The notes beneath the pieces were generated by a model, which saw only the letters and a program-made list of their open reading frames with translations, did no database searches and had not been told where the DNA came from. A program made the translations under genes and the position numbers. Source: Microbacterium jejuense (GTDB lineage: Bacteria > Actinomycetota > Actinomycetes > Actinomycetales > Microbacteriaceae). Taken from it: a DNA stretch of 64,000 nucleotides. The stretch's first letter is position 1. Each line of letters begins with the position of its first letter. Shown one piece after another: positions 48,818-57,452 of the stretch. The DNA is taken from the NCBI RefSeq assembly GCF_019511665.1, contig NZ_JAEUAW010000018.1, forward strand, positions 1 through 64,000. The letters are read 5' to 3'.

Positions 48818-49351
48818 TTGACGTTCGTCACCCCCACAGCACCACCCCGCTCCCCGCTCGGCCTCCATTGGCGGCAGGCCGACCACGAGGTCTTCGTCGC
48901 GACGGCGGCCGGCGAGTACGCCGGGTTCGTCAGCGCGACCGCGGACGGCTTCGAAGCGCACGGCGCCCGCGGCGAGCGCCTCGGCGTGCACGCCGCCCGG
49001 ACCGACGCGGAGCAGGCGGTCGCGGCATCCCTCGCTCCCCTGCCGCTCTCTCGCACGCATGTCGTGCCCACTCCACGTCCGCTCCGCACACGACGCAGCG
49101 GCACCCCGGGTCGCACTCGCGGCCCACAGAATAAGAGGAAAGACACGATGGCCACTGGCACCGTGAAATGGTTCAACTCCGAGAAGGGCTACGGCTTCAT
49201 CGCTCCCGATGACGGCAGTGCCGATCTCTTCGCTCACTTCAGCGCTATCGCCGGCGACGGCTTCAAGGAGCTGCGCGAAGACCAGAAGGTGGAATTCGAC
49301 GCCGAGCGCGGCCCGAAGGGCATGCAGGCAGCCAACATCCGCCCGCTGTGA
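48818..49351 (+). CDS. Cold shock protein in frame with an upstream domain
   Basis: A frame without stops runs from TTG 48818 (TAAGG 5 nt upstream) to the end of the cold-shock domain, 177 aa. Residues 1-78 look like a small folded domain: LHWRQADHEVFVATAAGEYAGFVSATADGFEAHGARG (landmark EVFVATAAGEYAGFV). A basic Pro/Arg linker of about 30 residues follows, then the CSD. The CSD has its own ATG and ribosome site, so long and short products may both be made, or the upstream part may be a separate element. Function unknown. Confidence 0.55.
   Translation: MTFVTPTAPPRSPLGLHWRQADHEVFVATAAGEYAGFVSATADGFEAHGARGERLGVHAARTDAEQAVAASLAPLPLSRTHVVPTPRPLRTRRSGTPGRTRGPQNKRKDTMATGTVKWFNSEKGYGFIAPDDGSADLFAHFSAIAGDGFKELREDQKVEFDAERGPKGMQAANIRPL
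49148..49351 (+). CDS. cspA: Cold shock protein, CspA family
   Basis: This 67-aa protein is a single nucleic-acid-binding barrel with RNP1 KGYGFIAPDD and RNP2 DLFAHFSAI. It acts as an RNA chaperone. The ATG has GAGGAAAG upstream and is the usual start of the family. It lies in frame inside the longer ORF from 48818. A strong terminator follows. Confidence 0.95.
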   Translation: MATGTVKWFNSEKGYGFIAPDDGSADLFAHFSAIAGDGFKELREDQKVEFDAERGPKGMQAANIRPL

Positions 49352-49357
49352 TCCGCA

Positions 49358-49391
49358 CGTCAGCCGGGGCGCGACTGCGTCCCGGCTGACG
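49358..49391 (+). terminator. Hairpin after the cold-shock gene
   Basis: CGTCAGCCGGG (49358-49368) and CCCGGCTGACG (49381-49391) form a perfect 11-bp stem. Confidence 0.85.
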
Positions 49392-49511
49392 ATCGGCTGG
49401 CAGGGTCCGGTGTAGTCCGGCCCCGACATACCGGTGCACGTAGCCTGGCACCAGCGATCGGCATCCGCCTTTGGCTTTCACGGCCAACGCGGTCCCGATC
49501 GGAATCCACAG

Positions 49512-50627
49512 GTGCACCCCATCTCTGCTCTCACCCTCGAGCCCACGCTCGGCCCCGTCCGTCAGACGTACGCAGGGACGAAGGAGTTCCCCCCACTGAC
49601 CCGCGCCTACACCGACGTCGCGCAGGTCGTGCGAGAGACCGGCCTCATGCGGCGCACGCCGTGGTTCTACGCCACGGTCGGGTTCGTCCTCGCCCTCGCC
49701 TTCGGCGGCGCGACCACCGGCTTCGTCCTGCTGGGCGACAGCTGGTATCAGCTGCTCATCGCCGCCGCCCTCGGCGTGCTGTTCACCCAGGTGGCGTTCC
49801 TCTCGCACGAGGCCGCGCACCGGCAGATCCTCGTCTCCGGCCCCGCCAACGACCGCCTCGCCCGACTGCTGGGCAACGGCGTGGTCGGCATGAGCTACTC
49901 GTGGTGGGCGCACAAGCACACCCGCCACCACGGCAACCCCAACCGCGTCGGCAAAGACCCCGACATCGAGGTCGACACGATCTCGTTCCTCGAGTCCGAC
50001 GCCGCGCGGGCGCGCGGACTGCAGCGCCTGATCACGGGACGCCAGGGCTGGCTGTTCTTCCCTCTGCTCACGCTCGAGGGCCTCAACCTGCACTTCCTGG
50101 CCTTCCGCCACCTGCTCGGCCGCGAGCCCGTCAAGGGGCGCTTCGTCGAGCTCGGTCTGCTGGCGGCGCGGTTCGCCGTCATCTGGACACCCGTGTTCAT
50201 GTTCCTGCCCCTCGGCATGGCGTTCGCATTCCTCGGCGTGCAGCTCGCCGTCTTCGGTGTCTACATGGGCGCGTCCTTCGCGCCCAATCACAAGGGCATG
50301 CCGGTCATCGCGCATGACGCGAAGCTCGACTTCTTCAGCAAGCAGGTCCGCACGTCGCGCAACGTGTCGGGCGGCGGGTGGGCGACGTGGCTCATGGGCG
50401 GCCTCAACTACCAGATCGAGCACCACCTGTTCCCGAGCCTGGCGCGCCCGCACCTGGCCCAGGCGCGGGCCATCGTCATCGACCACTGCCGCACCCTCGG
50501 CGTGCCCTACGCCGAGACGACGCTGTGGCGCTCGTACGGCATCGTGATCGCCTACCTCAACCGGGTCGGCCTGGCAGCCCGAGACCCGTTCGACTGCCCG
50601 GCCGCCGCCGCATACGGCCGCTCGTGA
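49512..50627 (+). CDS. Fatty-acid desaturase (DesA3-like)
   Basis: This 371-aa membrane di-iron desaturase has the three His boxes HEAAH, HKHTRHH and QIEHHLF, with helices around 60-110 and 195-245. It introduces double bonds into acyl-CoA or lipids and fits cold adaptation next to cspA. GTG 49512 is chosen to open the domain; the upstream frame is less likely. Confidence 0.92.
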   Translation: MHPISALTLEPTLGPVRQTYAGTKEFPPLTRAYTDVAQVVRETGLMRRTPWFYATVGFVLALAFGGATTGFVLLGDSWYQLLIAAALGVLFTQVAFLSHEAAHRQILVSGPANDRLARLLGNGVVGMSYSWWAHKHTRHHGNPNRVGKDPDIEVDTISFLESDAARARGLQRLITGRQGWLFFPLLTLEGLNLHFLAFRHLLGREPVKGRFVELGLLAARFAVIWTPVFMFLPLGMAFAFLGVQLAVFGVYMGASFAPNHKGMPVIAHDAKLDFFSKQVRTSRNVSGGGWATWLMGGLNYQIEHHLFPSLARPHLAQARAIVIDHCRTLGVPYAETTLWRSYGIVIAYLNRVGLAARDPFDCPAAAAYGRS

Positions 50628-50712
50628 CGAGGTGCGCGGCCGACGCATAGACGGCCGCACGCCGTTCGTCAACCCGCTGCCCCGGCCGCCGGCATCCGCG
50701 CACGCTGGAGTC

Positions 50713-51168
50713 ATGACCCAGATCATCGAGACCATCGACGTCGACGTGCCCGTCACCATGGCCTACAACCAGTGGACCCAGTTCGAGAGCTTCCCGAAGT
50801 TCCTGGACGAGGTCGTGTCGATCACGCAGCTCGACGACACCCACAACCACTGGAAGGTGAAGGTCGGGCCGTTCGAGCGCGAGTTCGACGCCGAGATCAC
50901 CGAACAGCACCCGGACGAGCGCGTCGCCTGGCGCAGCACGGGAGGCGACACCGCCCACGCGGGCGTCGTCACGTTCCACAAGCTCAGTGACACCAGCACG
51001 CGCGTCGCCGTGCAGATCGACTGGGAGCCGACCGACGCCATCGAGAAGCTCGGCTCGCTTGTGGGCGCGGGCACGCATGCCGTCAAGAAGGACCTCGAGA
51101 ACTTCAAGGAGTTCATCGAGAGCGCGCCGCGCGAGACCGGCTCGTGGCGGGGCGACGTCCCGCGCTGA
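50713..51168 (+). CDS. SRPBCC family (START/Bet v1-like) protein
   Basis: This 151-aa protein has the cyclase/dehydrase pattern IDVDVPVTMAYNQWTQFESFPKFLDEVVSI (landmark YNQWTQFESFPKF) and the strand GGDTAHAGVVTFHKLSDTSTRVAVQI. It probably binds a lipid-like ligand; not known. ATG 50713 follows a weak -10 (CACGCT) by 6 nt. Confidence 0.87.
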   Translation: MTQIIETIDVDVPVTMAYNQWTQFESFPKFLDEVVSITQLDDTHNHWKVKVGPFEREFDAEITEQHPDERVAWRSTGGDTAHAGVVTFHKLSDTSTRVAVQIDWEPTDAIEKLGSLVGAGTHAVKKDLENFKEFIESAPRETGSWRGDVPR

Positions 51169-51211
51169 GCTCACCGATCGGGTGCCCGGGCGGCGCGCCG
51201 CCGTTCGACCG

Positions 51212-52903
51212 TCAGTCGCCCGGGCGCCGCAGGAACCCCGAGAACAGCGTGTGCAGCAGCGGCAGCACCGACAGGATCATCAGGCCGGTGCCGATCACCA
51301 TGTCCTGTGACCGCAGCACGGCCCCGCTGATGAGCAGCCCGGCGAACAGCACCGCCGACACCGCCCGCCGGCCCATGCGCTCCAGCCGCCGCAGCTTCTG
51401 GTCGAGCTTGGGCACATCCGCGACCAGCCGGCCGTCCACGATCTGCGACACCATCTCGTCCAGGCGCCGCGGCAGCCGGGCCACGATGCCGGCGGCCGAA
51501 ACGGCCTCCCGCGCGAACCCCTGCACGAGGCTTCCGCTCTGATCGCGCAGCAGCTGGTCGGCGTAGGGCTCGACGGCGTCCCACACGTTGAAGGCGGGAT
51601 CCAGCGCGCTGCACACGCCGCTCGTGAGCGAGATGGCACGGACGATGAGGAGGAAGTTCTCGGGCAGCTGGAACGGCAGCGATCGCACGACGTGGCCGAA
51701 CTCGGTCGCGAAGTCCTGGAACTCCCGGGGGTCGACCTTCTGCAGCTCGGCGAACCCCATGCCCCCGAAGCGCGCGAACAGGGCGGTCAGCGCCCGCTCG
51801 AGCTCGCCGGTGTCGGCCGAGGGCAGCAGCGCGCCGACGTCGCGGATGCTCGCGACCATCTTCCTGCTGTCACGCGCAGCGACCGCGATGATCAACTGCT
51901 GGAGTCCCGTGCGCAGGGAGTCGGGCACCTCGCCCATCATCCCGAAGTCGACGAAGGTCAGCCGCCACGCCCGCCCGGCCGCGGAGCTCGCGGGGGCGGG
52001 TGTCACGAAGATGTTGCCGGGGTGGGGATCGGCGTGGAAGTAGCCGTCGACGAACAGCTGGTCGAACATCACGTTGGCGAATTCCGTGGCCACCGCGGAC
52101 GGATCGATGCCGGCGGCCCGGAGGCCGTCGACGTCGGTGATCTTGATCGCCGTCACGTCCGCGAGCACCAGCACGCGCCGCGTCGTGCGCTCCCACGCCA
52201 CCCCGGGCACCGTGACGCGGTCGTCGTCCGCGAAGTTCTCTGCGAAGCGCGCCGCGTTGCGCGCCTCGAGCAGGTAGTCGATCTCGTCGCGGCTCGTCGC
52301 CGCGAACTCCTCGACGAGCGCCGGAAGGTCGACGTGCTCGCGCACGACGCGCACGCGGCTGAGCCAGGCGGCGACACGCCGCAGCGCCGCCAGGTCGACG
52401 TCGACGATGGCGTCGATGCCGGGGCGCTGCACCTTCACCACGACGTCCGCGAAGCCGGCGTCGGCGGCATCCTCCGGGGTCAATCGTGCGCGATGCGCTT
52501 GACCGAGGGATGCCGCAGCCACCGGGGTCTCGTCCACCCACGCGAACGCGCGCTCCAGGGGTCTGCCGAGCTCGGCCTCGGCCAGTGCGCGGATCGCCGG
52601 GAACGCGACAGGCGGCACCTCGTCCTGCAGCCCCTCCAGCTCGGAGGTGATCTCGGGCGGCAGCACGTCGAGCCGGGACGACAGGAACTGCCCCACCTTG
52701 ATCATGAGGCCGCCGAGCGACACCGCGAGCACGCGGAACCGCTGCGCGGCGTGCTCCAGGCGCTGCGGCCGGTTGCGGGCGGCGAGCGCGCTCAGTCCGA
52801 AGCGCGGCAGCACGAGCTCGAACCACCACGCCTGCACCATGTAGCGAGAGGCGAACCGCAGGATCCGCCGATAGCGGGCGCGGGTGTTCCCGGCGTCTGC
52901 CAT
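51212..52903 (-). CDS. ABC1/AarF (UbiB) family kinase-like protein
   Basis: This 563-aa protein has the family's KxGQ motif in GLMIKVGQFLSSRLDVLPPE, the Ala-rich loop AAASLGQAHRA, VVKVQRPG, and GYFHADPHPGN and FVDFGMMGE as catalytic/metal loops. Two C-terminal helices anchor it in the membrane. UbiB relatives act in isoprenoid quinone or lipid metabolism by an atypical ATPase. AGGAGA precedes ATG 52903. It follows the PadR gene. Confidence 0.93.
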   Translation of the reverse strand: MADAGNTRARYRRILRFASRYMVQAWWFELVLPRFGLSALAARNRPQRLEHAAQRFRVLAVSLGGLMIKVGQFLSSRLDVLPPEITSELEGLQDEVPPVAFPAIRALAEAELGRPLERAFAWVDETPVAAASLGQAHRARLTPEDAADAGFADVVVKVQRPGIDAIVDVDLAALRRVAAWLSRVRVVREHVDLPALVEEFAATSRDEIDYLLEARNAARFAENFADDDRVTVPGVAWERTTRRVLVLADVTAIKITDVDGLRAAGIDPSAVATEFANVMFDQLFVDGYFHADPHPGNIFVTPAPASSAAGRAWRLTFVDFGMMGEVPDSLRTGLQQLIIAVAARDSRKMVASIRDVGALLPSADTGELERALTALFARFGGMGFAELQKVDPREFQDFATEFGHVVRSLPFQLPENFLLIVRAISLTSGVCSALDPAFNVWDAVEPYADQLLRDQSGSLVQGFAREAVSAAGIVARLPRRLDEMVSQIVDGRLVADVPKLDQKLRRLERMGRRAVSAVLFAGLLISGAVLRSQDMVIGTGLMILSVLPLLHTLFSGFLRRPGD

Positions 52904-52978
52904 CGAACTCTCCTGGATCCCGCGTGCCCGCGTCGCCGATCGCGCTCCCCCGTCGCCGACGGGTTCCGCCGGCACCCC

Positions 52979-53542
52979 TCAGTCCTGAGCGAGGATGGAG
53001 TAGAGCCTACGCCGCGCCTCGTCGAGCACGTCGACGGCCTGCGCGACCTGGTCGGGCGTCCCGCCGCGGGCGACCTGCGCAGCGGCCTGGGCGAGCTTCG
53101 CGCCCGCCTTGGGGAGCGCGGTGGCGCGACCTGCCTCGTGCGTGCCGAACGCCTCCCACGGCGCCGTGCGCTCCTCGCCCGCCTCGGCCTCGGCGCGTCC
53201 GGCGTCCGTGAGCGAGTAGGTCTTCTTGCCGCCGGACTCCTCGGCGATCACGAGCCCCTCGTCGGCGAGCAGCTGCAGCGTCGGGTACACCGAGCCGGGG
53301 CTCGGCTTCCACGCGCCCCCGCTGCGCTCCTCGATCTCGTGGATGATCTGGTACCCGTGCATGGGCTGCTCTGCGAGTACCGCGAGGACGGCGGCGCGCA
53401 CGTCGCCGCGGCCGACGCGGGGCGAGAATCGCTGCTCGAACGCCTCGCGCAGCTGGTCCATCGCCTCGAAGAGCCCTCCGGGGATGCCCTGACCCGCGCT
53501 GCCCCGATGGCGGGGTCCGAAGCCTGGATACGTACCGCTCAT
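52979..53542 (-). CDS. PadR family regulator
   Basis: This 187-aa winged helix has VRAAVLAVLAEQPMHGYQIIHEIEERSGGAWKPSPGSVYPTLQLL (landmark HGYQIIHEI; GSVYPTLQLL) and a helical C-terminus for dimerisation. GGGAGG precedes ATG 53542. It probably represses itself and the AarF gene downstream. A GACGATA/TATCGTC repeat lies upstream. Confidence 0.9.
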   Translation of the reverse strand: MSGTYPGFGPRHRGSAGQGIPGGLFEAMDQLREAFEQRFSPRVGRGDVRAAVLAVLAEQPMHGYQIIHEIEERSGGAWKPSPGSVYPTLQLLADEGLVIAEESGGKKTYSLTDAGRAEAEAGEERTAPWEAFGTHEAGRATALPKAGAKLAQAAAQVARGGTPDQVAQAVDVLDEARRRLYSILAQD

Positions 53543-53575
53543 GACGACCTCCCGACGAGTGTCTTCCGATATCCC

Positions 53576-53599
53576 GACGATACATAGCGATATATCGTC
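53576..53599. promoter_or_regulatory. Candidate PadR operator
   Basis: GACGATA (53576-53582) and TATCGTC (53593-53599) form an inverted repeat with a 10-nt AT-rich centre, 34 nt upstream of the PadR start. Confidence 0.55.
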
Positions 53600-53622
53600 A
53601 GGCAAGCATCCTTCCGATTTGG

Positions 53623-53635
53623 TTGCCTCAGGCAA
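53623..53635. promoter_or_regulatory. Candidate MarR operator
   Basis: TTGCC-TCA-GGCAA is a perfect inverted repeat immediately upstream of the MarR -10 box TAGACT (53645-53650). A TCAGGCAA half-site also occurs at 53598-53605. Confidence 0.65.
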
Positions 53636-53656
53636 TTACCGGCGTAGACTCGGATC

Positions 53657-54202
53657 ATGGATGCCGCACCGCGGGCCGAACTGCTCTCGTCGCTCACGCG
53701 ACTCATGTCGCGATGGTCGTCCAGCAGCGTCCAGGAGCGCATCGCCGCAGGCGTCGGCGTGGCACTGGATCCCACCGAGATCCGCGCCGTCTACACGCTC
53801 GGCCTGCACGGCGGCACCGCCCGCCCCGGGTCGCTCGCCGACGAGCTGAACATCACCCGCCCGACGATGTCGAAGCTCGTCGCGCGGCTGATCGCCGACG
53901 ACCTGGTCACGCGCGGCGCCCACCCGGACGACGGCCGCGGCGCCACCGTCGCCTTCACGCCGCGCGGCCGCGACGCCTACCGGCGGCTCGTCGCCGCCGG
54001 CCACGACATGGTCGATCACGTGCTCGCGGAGTGGACCCCCGCCGAGGTCGAGGCCTTCGGCGGACTGCTGCACCGCTTCGTCGAGGGACTGCTCACCGAG
54101 TCCCCGGCGCCCGTGACTCCCGCGGACCCCGCCCGAGAACAACACGCCGCGTCCGCGCGGCCCCGCGCGACGGCGACCCCGTCGCCTACAGAAGGAGACT
54201 GA
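53657..54202 (+). CDS. MarR family regulator
   Basis: This 181-aa winged-helix protein has LADELNITRPTMSKLVARLIADDLVTR and the wing PDDGRGATVAFTPRGRDAYRRL. A Pro/Ala-rich tail follows residue 150. The ATG follows TAGACT by 6 nt (leaderless). It ends 1 nt before the SDR gene, so both are likely one transcript with self-control. Confidence 0.9.
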   Translation: MDAAPRAELLSSLTRLMSRWSSSSVQERIAAGVGVALDPTEIRAVYTLGLHGGTARPGSLADELNITRPTMSKLVARLIADDLVTRGAHPDDGRGATVAFTPRGRDAYRRLVAAGHDMVDHVLAEWTPAEVEAFGGLLHRFVEGLLTESPAPVTPADPAREQHAASARPRATATPSPTEGD

Positions 54203-54203
54203 C

Positions 54204-55004
54204 ATGCCCCGCACCTACGTCGTCACCGGTTCCGCGTCCGGAATCGGCGCCGCCACCACCGAGCTGCTGCGCAGCCGCGGTGAGACCGTCATCGGGATCG
54301 ACCTGCGCGGCGCCGAGATCGACGCCGACCTGTCCACCGCCGAGGGGCGAGCGGATGCCGCCGCCCAGGCGATCGACAAGACCGGCGGTGTCGTCGACGG
54401 CGTGATCGCGTGCGCAGGCATCGCGGCGCCGATCGGCAAGACCATGGCGATCAATTACTTCGGCGTGACCGAGCTGCTCACCGCCCTGCTGCCCGCGCTG
54501 CGCGCGTCGGAGGCGCCGCGCGCTGCGGTCGTGTCGTCGATGGCGTCGCTGCAGCCGGTCGATGCGACGCTCGTCGAGGCGGCCCTCGCGGGAGACGAGG
54601 CGGCCGCCGTCGCCCGCGGCGAAGAGCTCGCCGCGCAGGGTCCCGAGCTCGGCTACCTCAACTACCCGTCGTCCAAGCGCGCCCTCTCGCGCTGGGTGCG
54701 CCGCGCCTCGATCTCGCCGGATTGGGCGGGCTCCGGCATCCCCCTCAACGCCGTCGCCCCCGGCACCGTCATCACGCCGATGACCGCCGACCTGCTCGCG
54801 ACTCCCGAGGGTGCGGCGATGGTCGACGCGGCCGTGCCGATGCCGCTCAACTACCACCAGCCGGCCTCGTCGATCGCCGAACTGCTCACGTGGCTGACGA
54901 GCCCCGCCAACACGCACATGGCCGGCCAGACGATCTACTGCGACGGCGGCGCCGACGCGACCCTCCGCGGCGACGACATCTGGTCGTGGGCCGACCCGAA
55001 GTGA
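54204..55004 (+). CDS. Short-chain dehydrogenase/reductase
   Basis: This 266-aa SDR has TGSASGIGAATTELL (NAD(P) loop), VIACAGIAAP, SSMASL and the catalytic YPSSKRALSRW (Tyr-X3-Lys), with a C-terminal PGTVITPM. The long insertion before the Tyr resembles hydroxysteroid or terpenoid dehydrogenases. AAGGAG precedes the ATG. It is regulated by the upstream MarR gene. Confidence 0.92.
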   Translation: MPRTYVVTGSASGIGAATTELLRSRGETVIGIDLRGAEIDADLSTAEGRADAAAQAIDKTGGVVDGVIACAGIAAPIGKTMAINYFGVTELLTALLPALRASEAPRAAVVSSMASLQPVDATLVEAALAGDEAAAVARGEELAAQGPELGYLNYPSSKRALSRWVRRASISPDWAGSGIPLNAVAPGTVITPMTADLLATPEGAAMVDAAVPMPLNYHQPASSIAELLTWLTSPANTHMAGQTIYCDGGADATLRGDDIWSWADPK

Positions 55005-55024
55005 TCGGCGCCCTGCGCTGAGAC

Positions 55025-55060
55025 GAGGGGATGCCGCGGCCCGAGGCCGCGGCATCCCTC
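55025..55060. terminator. Bidirectional terminator hairpin
   Basis: GGGATGCCGCGG (55028-55039) pairs with CCGCGGCATCCC (55047-55058) around a 7-nt loop, between convergent genes. Confidence 0.87.
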
Positions 55061-55062
55061 TG

Positions 55063-56493
55063 TCATTCGACGGCCGGCCTGCCGTAGGCCTCGAGCCAGC
55101 GCAGCCACACCTCGCTGATGGTCGGGTACGACGGCACGGCGTGCCACAGCCTGTCGATCGGCACCTCGCCCACGATCGCGATGGTCGCCGAGTGCAGCAG
55201 CTCGCCGACGTCCTGGCCGACGAACGTGGCGCCCACGAGCACACGGCGCTCCTCGTCGACGATCGCCCGCGCCTGCCCCCGGTAGTGGTCGGCGACCTCA
55301 CTGGCGCCGGCGACCCACGACAGGTCGTAGTCGAGCACGCGCACCTGCAGACCCGCCTTGCGGGCCGACGCCTCGGTGTGGCCGACGGCGGCGACCTCGG
55401 GGTCGGTGAAGACGACCTGCGGCACCGCGGAATGATCGGCGGTCGCGGCGTGCGCGCCCCACGGTCCGTCGTCGATCGCACCGCCGCGAGCCCGCGCCGC
55501 GATGACGTCGCCCGCGGCCCGCGCCTGGTACTTGCCCTGGTGGGTCAGCAGCGCCCGGTGGTTGACGTCGCCGACCGCGTACAGCCAGTCCACGCCGCGC
55601 ACGCGCATCGTGTCGTCGACCTCGAGCCACGACCCCGGAGCGATGCCCACGGCATCCAGCCCGAGGTCCGTGGTGCGGGGCACCCGGCCGGTGGCGACGA
55701 GCACCTCAGCGGCACGCACCTCCGAGCCGTCGGTGAGCGTCAGCACGACGTCGCCGCCGCCGTCGCGCTCGGCACGATCGACCTCGACGCCGGTGCGGAC
55801 GTCGGCGCCGGCATCCGTCAGCGCCTTCGCGACCGCCTCGCCGGCGAAGGGCTCCACGCCCCGCAGCAGGCCGGAGCGCGCGATCACGGTCACCGGGATG
55901 CCGAGCGACGTGAAGAGCGTCGCCATCTCGCTGCCCACGACGCCGCCGCCGAGGATCGCGATGGATGCCGGCACCTCGCGCATGCCCGTCGCCTCACGGC
56001 TCGTCCACGGACGCACCTCGCGCAGTCCGGGGATGTCGGGCAGCAGGGCTGCGGAGCCCGTCGACACCGCGACGGCGTGACGCGCGGTGAGGACGGTCTC
56101 TGTGCCGTCCGAGCCGGTCACCGTCACCTCGCGCTCCGCCGTGAGCCTGCCGTGGCCACGCACGAGGTCGATGCCGGCGCCCTGCAGCCATTCCACCTGC
56201 GACGTGTCGTCCCAGTCGTGGACGAACGCGTCGCGCCGCGCGAGCACGGCCGCGGCGTCCAGCCCGCCGGTGACGGCAGCCGACGCGCCCTGCAGGTCGC
56301 GCGCCGCCCGCAGAGCCGCACCGGGCCGCAGCATCGCCTTGGACGGGATGCACGCCCAGTACGAGCACTCGCCGCCGACGAGCTCGCTCTCGACGATCAC
56401 CGTCGACAGGCCTCCCTGCACGGCGCGGTCGGCCACGTTCTCTCCGACCGGCCCCGCGCCGATCACGATCAGGTCGTACTCCCGAGCAGTCAT
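55063..56493 (-). CDS. Pyridine nucleotide-disulfide oxidoreductase, class I
   Basis: This 476-aa flavoprotein has FAD motif IVIGAGPVGENVADRAV, the redox pair GGECSYWACIPSK (Cys-X4-Cys), the NAD motif LGGGVVGSEMATLF and the end VPSYPTISEVWLRWL containing the family's dimer region. It resembles mercuric reductase/dihydrolipoyl dehydrogenase-like proteins without specific substrate assignment. ATG 56493 follows TACGTT by 7 nt. Confidence 0.9.
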   Translation of the reverse strand: MTAREYDLIVIGAGPVGENVADRAVQGGLSTVIVESELVGGECSYWACIPSKAMLRPGAALRAARDLQGASAAVTGGLDAAAVLARRDAFVHDWDDTSQVEWLQGAGIDLVRGHGRLTAEREVTVTGSDGTETVLTARHAVAVSTGSAALLPDIPGLREVRPWTSREATGMREVPASIAILGGGVVGSEMATLFTSLGIPVTVIARSGLLRGVEPFAGEAVAKALTDAGADVRTGVEVDRAERDGGGDVVLTLTDGSEVRAAEVLVATGRVPRTTDLGLDAVGIAPGSWLEVDDTMRVRGVDWLYAVGDVNHRALLTHQGKYQARAAGDVIAARARGGAIDDGPWGAHAATADHSAVPQVVFTDPEVAAVGHTEASARKAGLQVRVLDYDLSWVAGASEVADHYRGQARAIVDEERRVLVGATFVGQDVGELLHSATIAIVGEVPIDRLWHAVPSYPTISEVWLRWLEAYGRPAVE

Positions 56494-56627
56494 GCGCCCC
56501 AACGTATCGCCGTCGGGCGGCAGTCGGCGACCATCGCATGCTACGGCGCGCGACGCAATCCTGTCCGAGTGTCTGAGGGGTGTGGTTATGTGGGAACCCC
56601 GCTGGCAGATCCGGCCGAAAGGGCAGC

Positions 56628-57452
56628 ATGGCGATCGAATTCCGCGCGGTCTCGAAGAGGTATCCGGATGGCACCGCCGCCGTCGACGACTTCAGCGCGC
56701 TCATGCCCGCCCACAAGACGACCGTGCTCGTGGGCTCGTCGGGCAGCGGCAAGACCACGCTGCTGCGCATGATCAACCGCCTCATCGAGCCGACCGGCGG
56801 CGTGATCACGATCGACGACGAGCCGATCGCCGACCGCGATCCTGTGAAGCTGCGCCGGGGCATCGGCTACGTGCTGCAGAACGCCGGGCTGCTCCCCCAC
56901 TTCTCGGTCGTCGACAACATCGCCACCGTGCCCGTGCTCAACGGCGTCCCGAAGGCGCAGGCGCGCGAGCGCGCACTCGAGCTCATGGACGTCGTGGGTC
57001 TGGAGCGCGGGTTCGCCAAGCGGTACCCGAGCCAGCTGTCGGGCGGGCAGCAGCAGCGCGTCGGGGTGGCGCGCGCCCTGGCCGTCGACCCCAACATCCT
57101 GCTGATGGACGAACCGTTCGGGGCGGTCGACCCCATCGTGCGTCGCGAGCTGCAGACCGAGATCATCCGGCTGCAGCGCGAGCTCGAGAAGACGATCGTG
57201 TTCGTGACGCACGACATCGACGAGGCCTTCCTGCTCGGCGACCAGGTCGTGATCCTCGAGAAGGGCGCCCGCATCGCCCAGATCGGCACCCCCGACGAGA
57301 TCATCGCGAACCCGGCGAGCGAGTTCGTCGCCGACTTCATCGGGACCGAGCGCGGCGCGCGGGCGCTGCACACCGAGAAGACGTCCCGCGGCACAGTGCT
57401 CGTCGACGCGGCCGGACGCACGCAGGGTGTGCTCGTGGAGGACTCCCCGTGA
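56628..57452 (+). CDS. Quaternary-amine ABC transporter ATP-binding protein
   Basis: This 274-aa ATPase has Walker A GSSGSGKTTLLRMINRL, Q-loop LQNAGLLPHF, signature LSGGQQQRVGVARAL and Walker B ILLMDEPFGAVD. The MINRLIEPTGG stretch is typical of OpuCA/ProV. The CBS domains of larger homologues are absent. It forms the first gene of a four-gene betaine/carnitine/choline importer. Confidence 0.93.
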   Translation: MAIEFRAVSKRYPDGTAAVDDFSALMPAHKTTVLVGSSGSGKTTLLRMINRLIEPTGGVITIDDEPIADRDPVKLRRGIGYVLQNAGLLPHFSVVDNIATVPVLNGVPKAQARERALELMDVVGLERGFAKRYPSQLSGGQQQRVGVARALAVDPNILLMDEPFGAVDPIVRRELQTEIIRLQRELEKTIVFVTHDIDEAFLLGDQVVILEKGARIAQIGTPDEIIANPASEFVADFIGTERGARALHTEKTSRGTVLVDAAGRTQGVLVEDSP

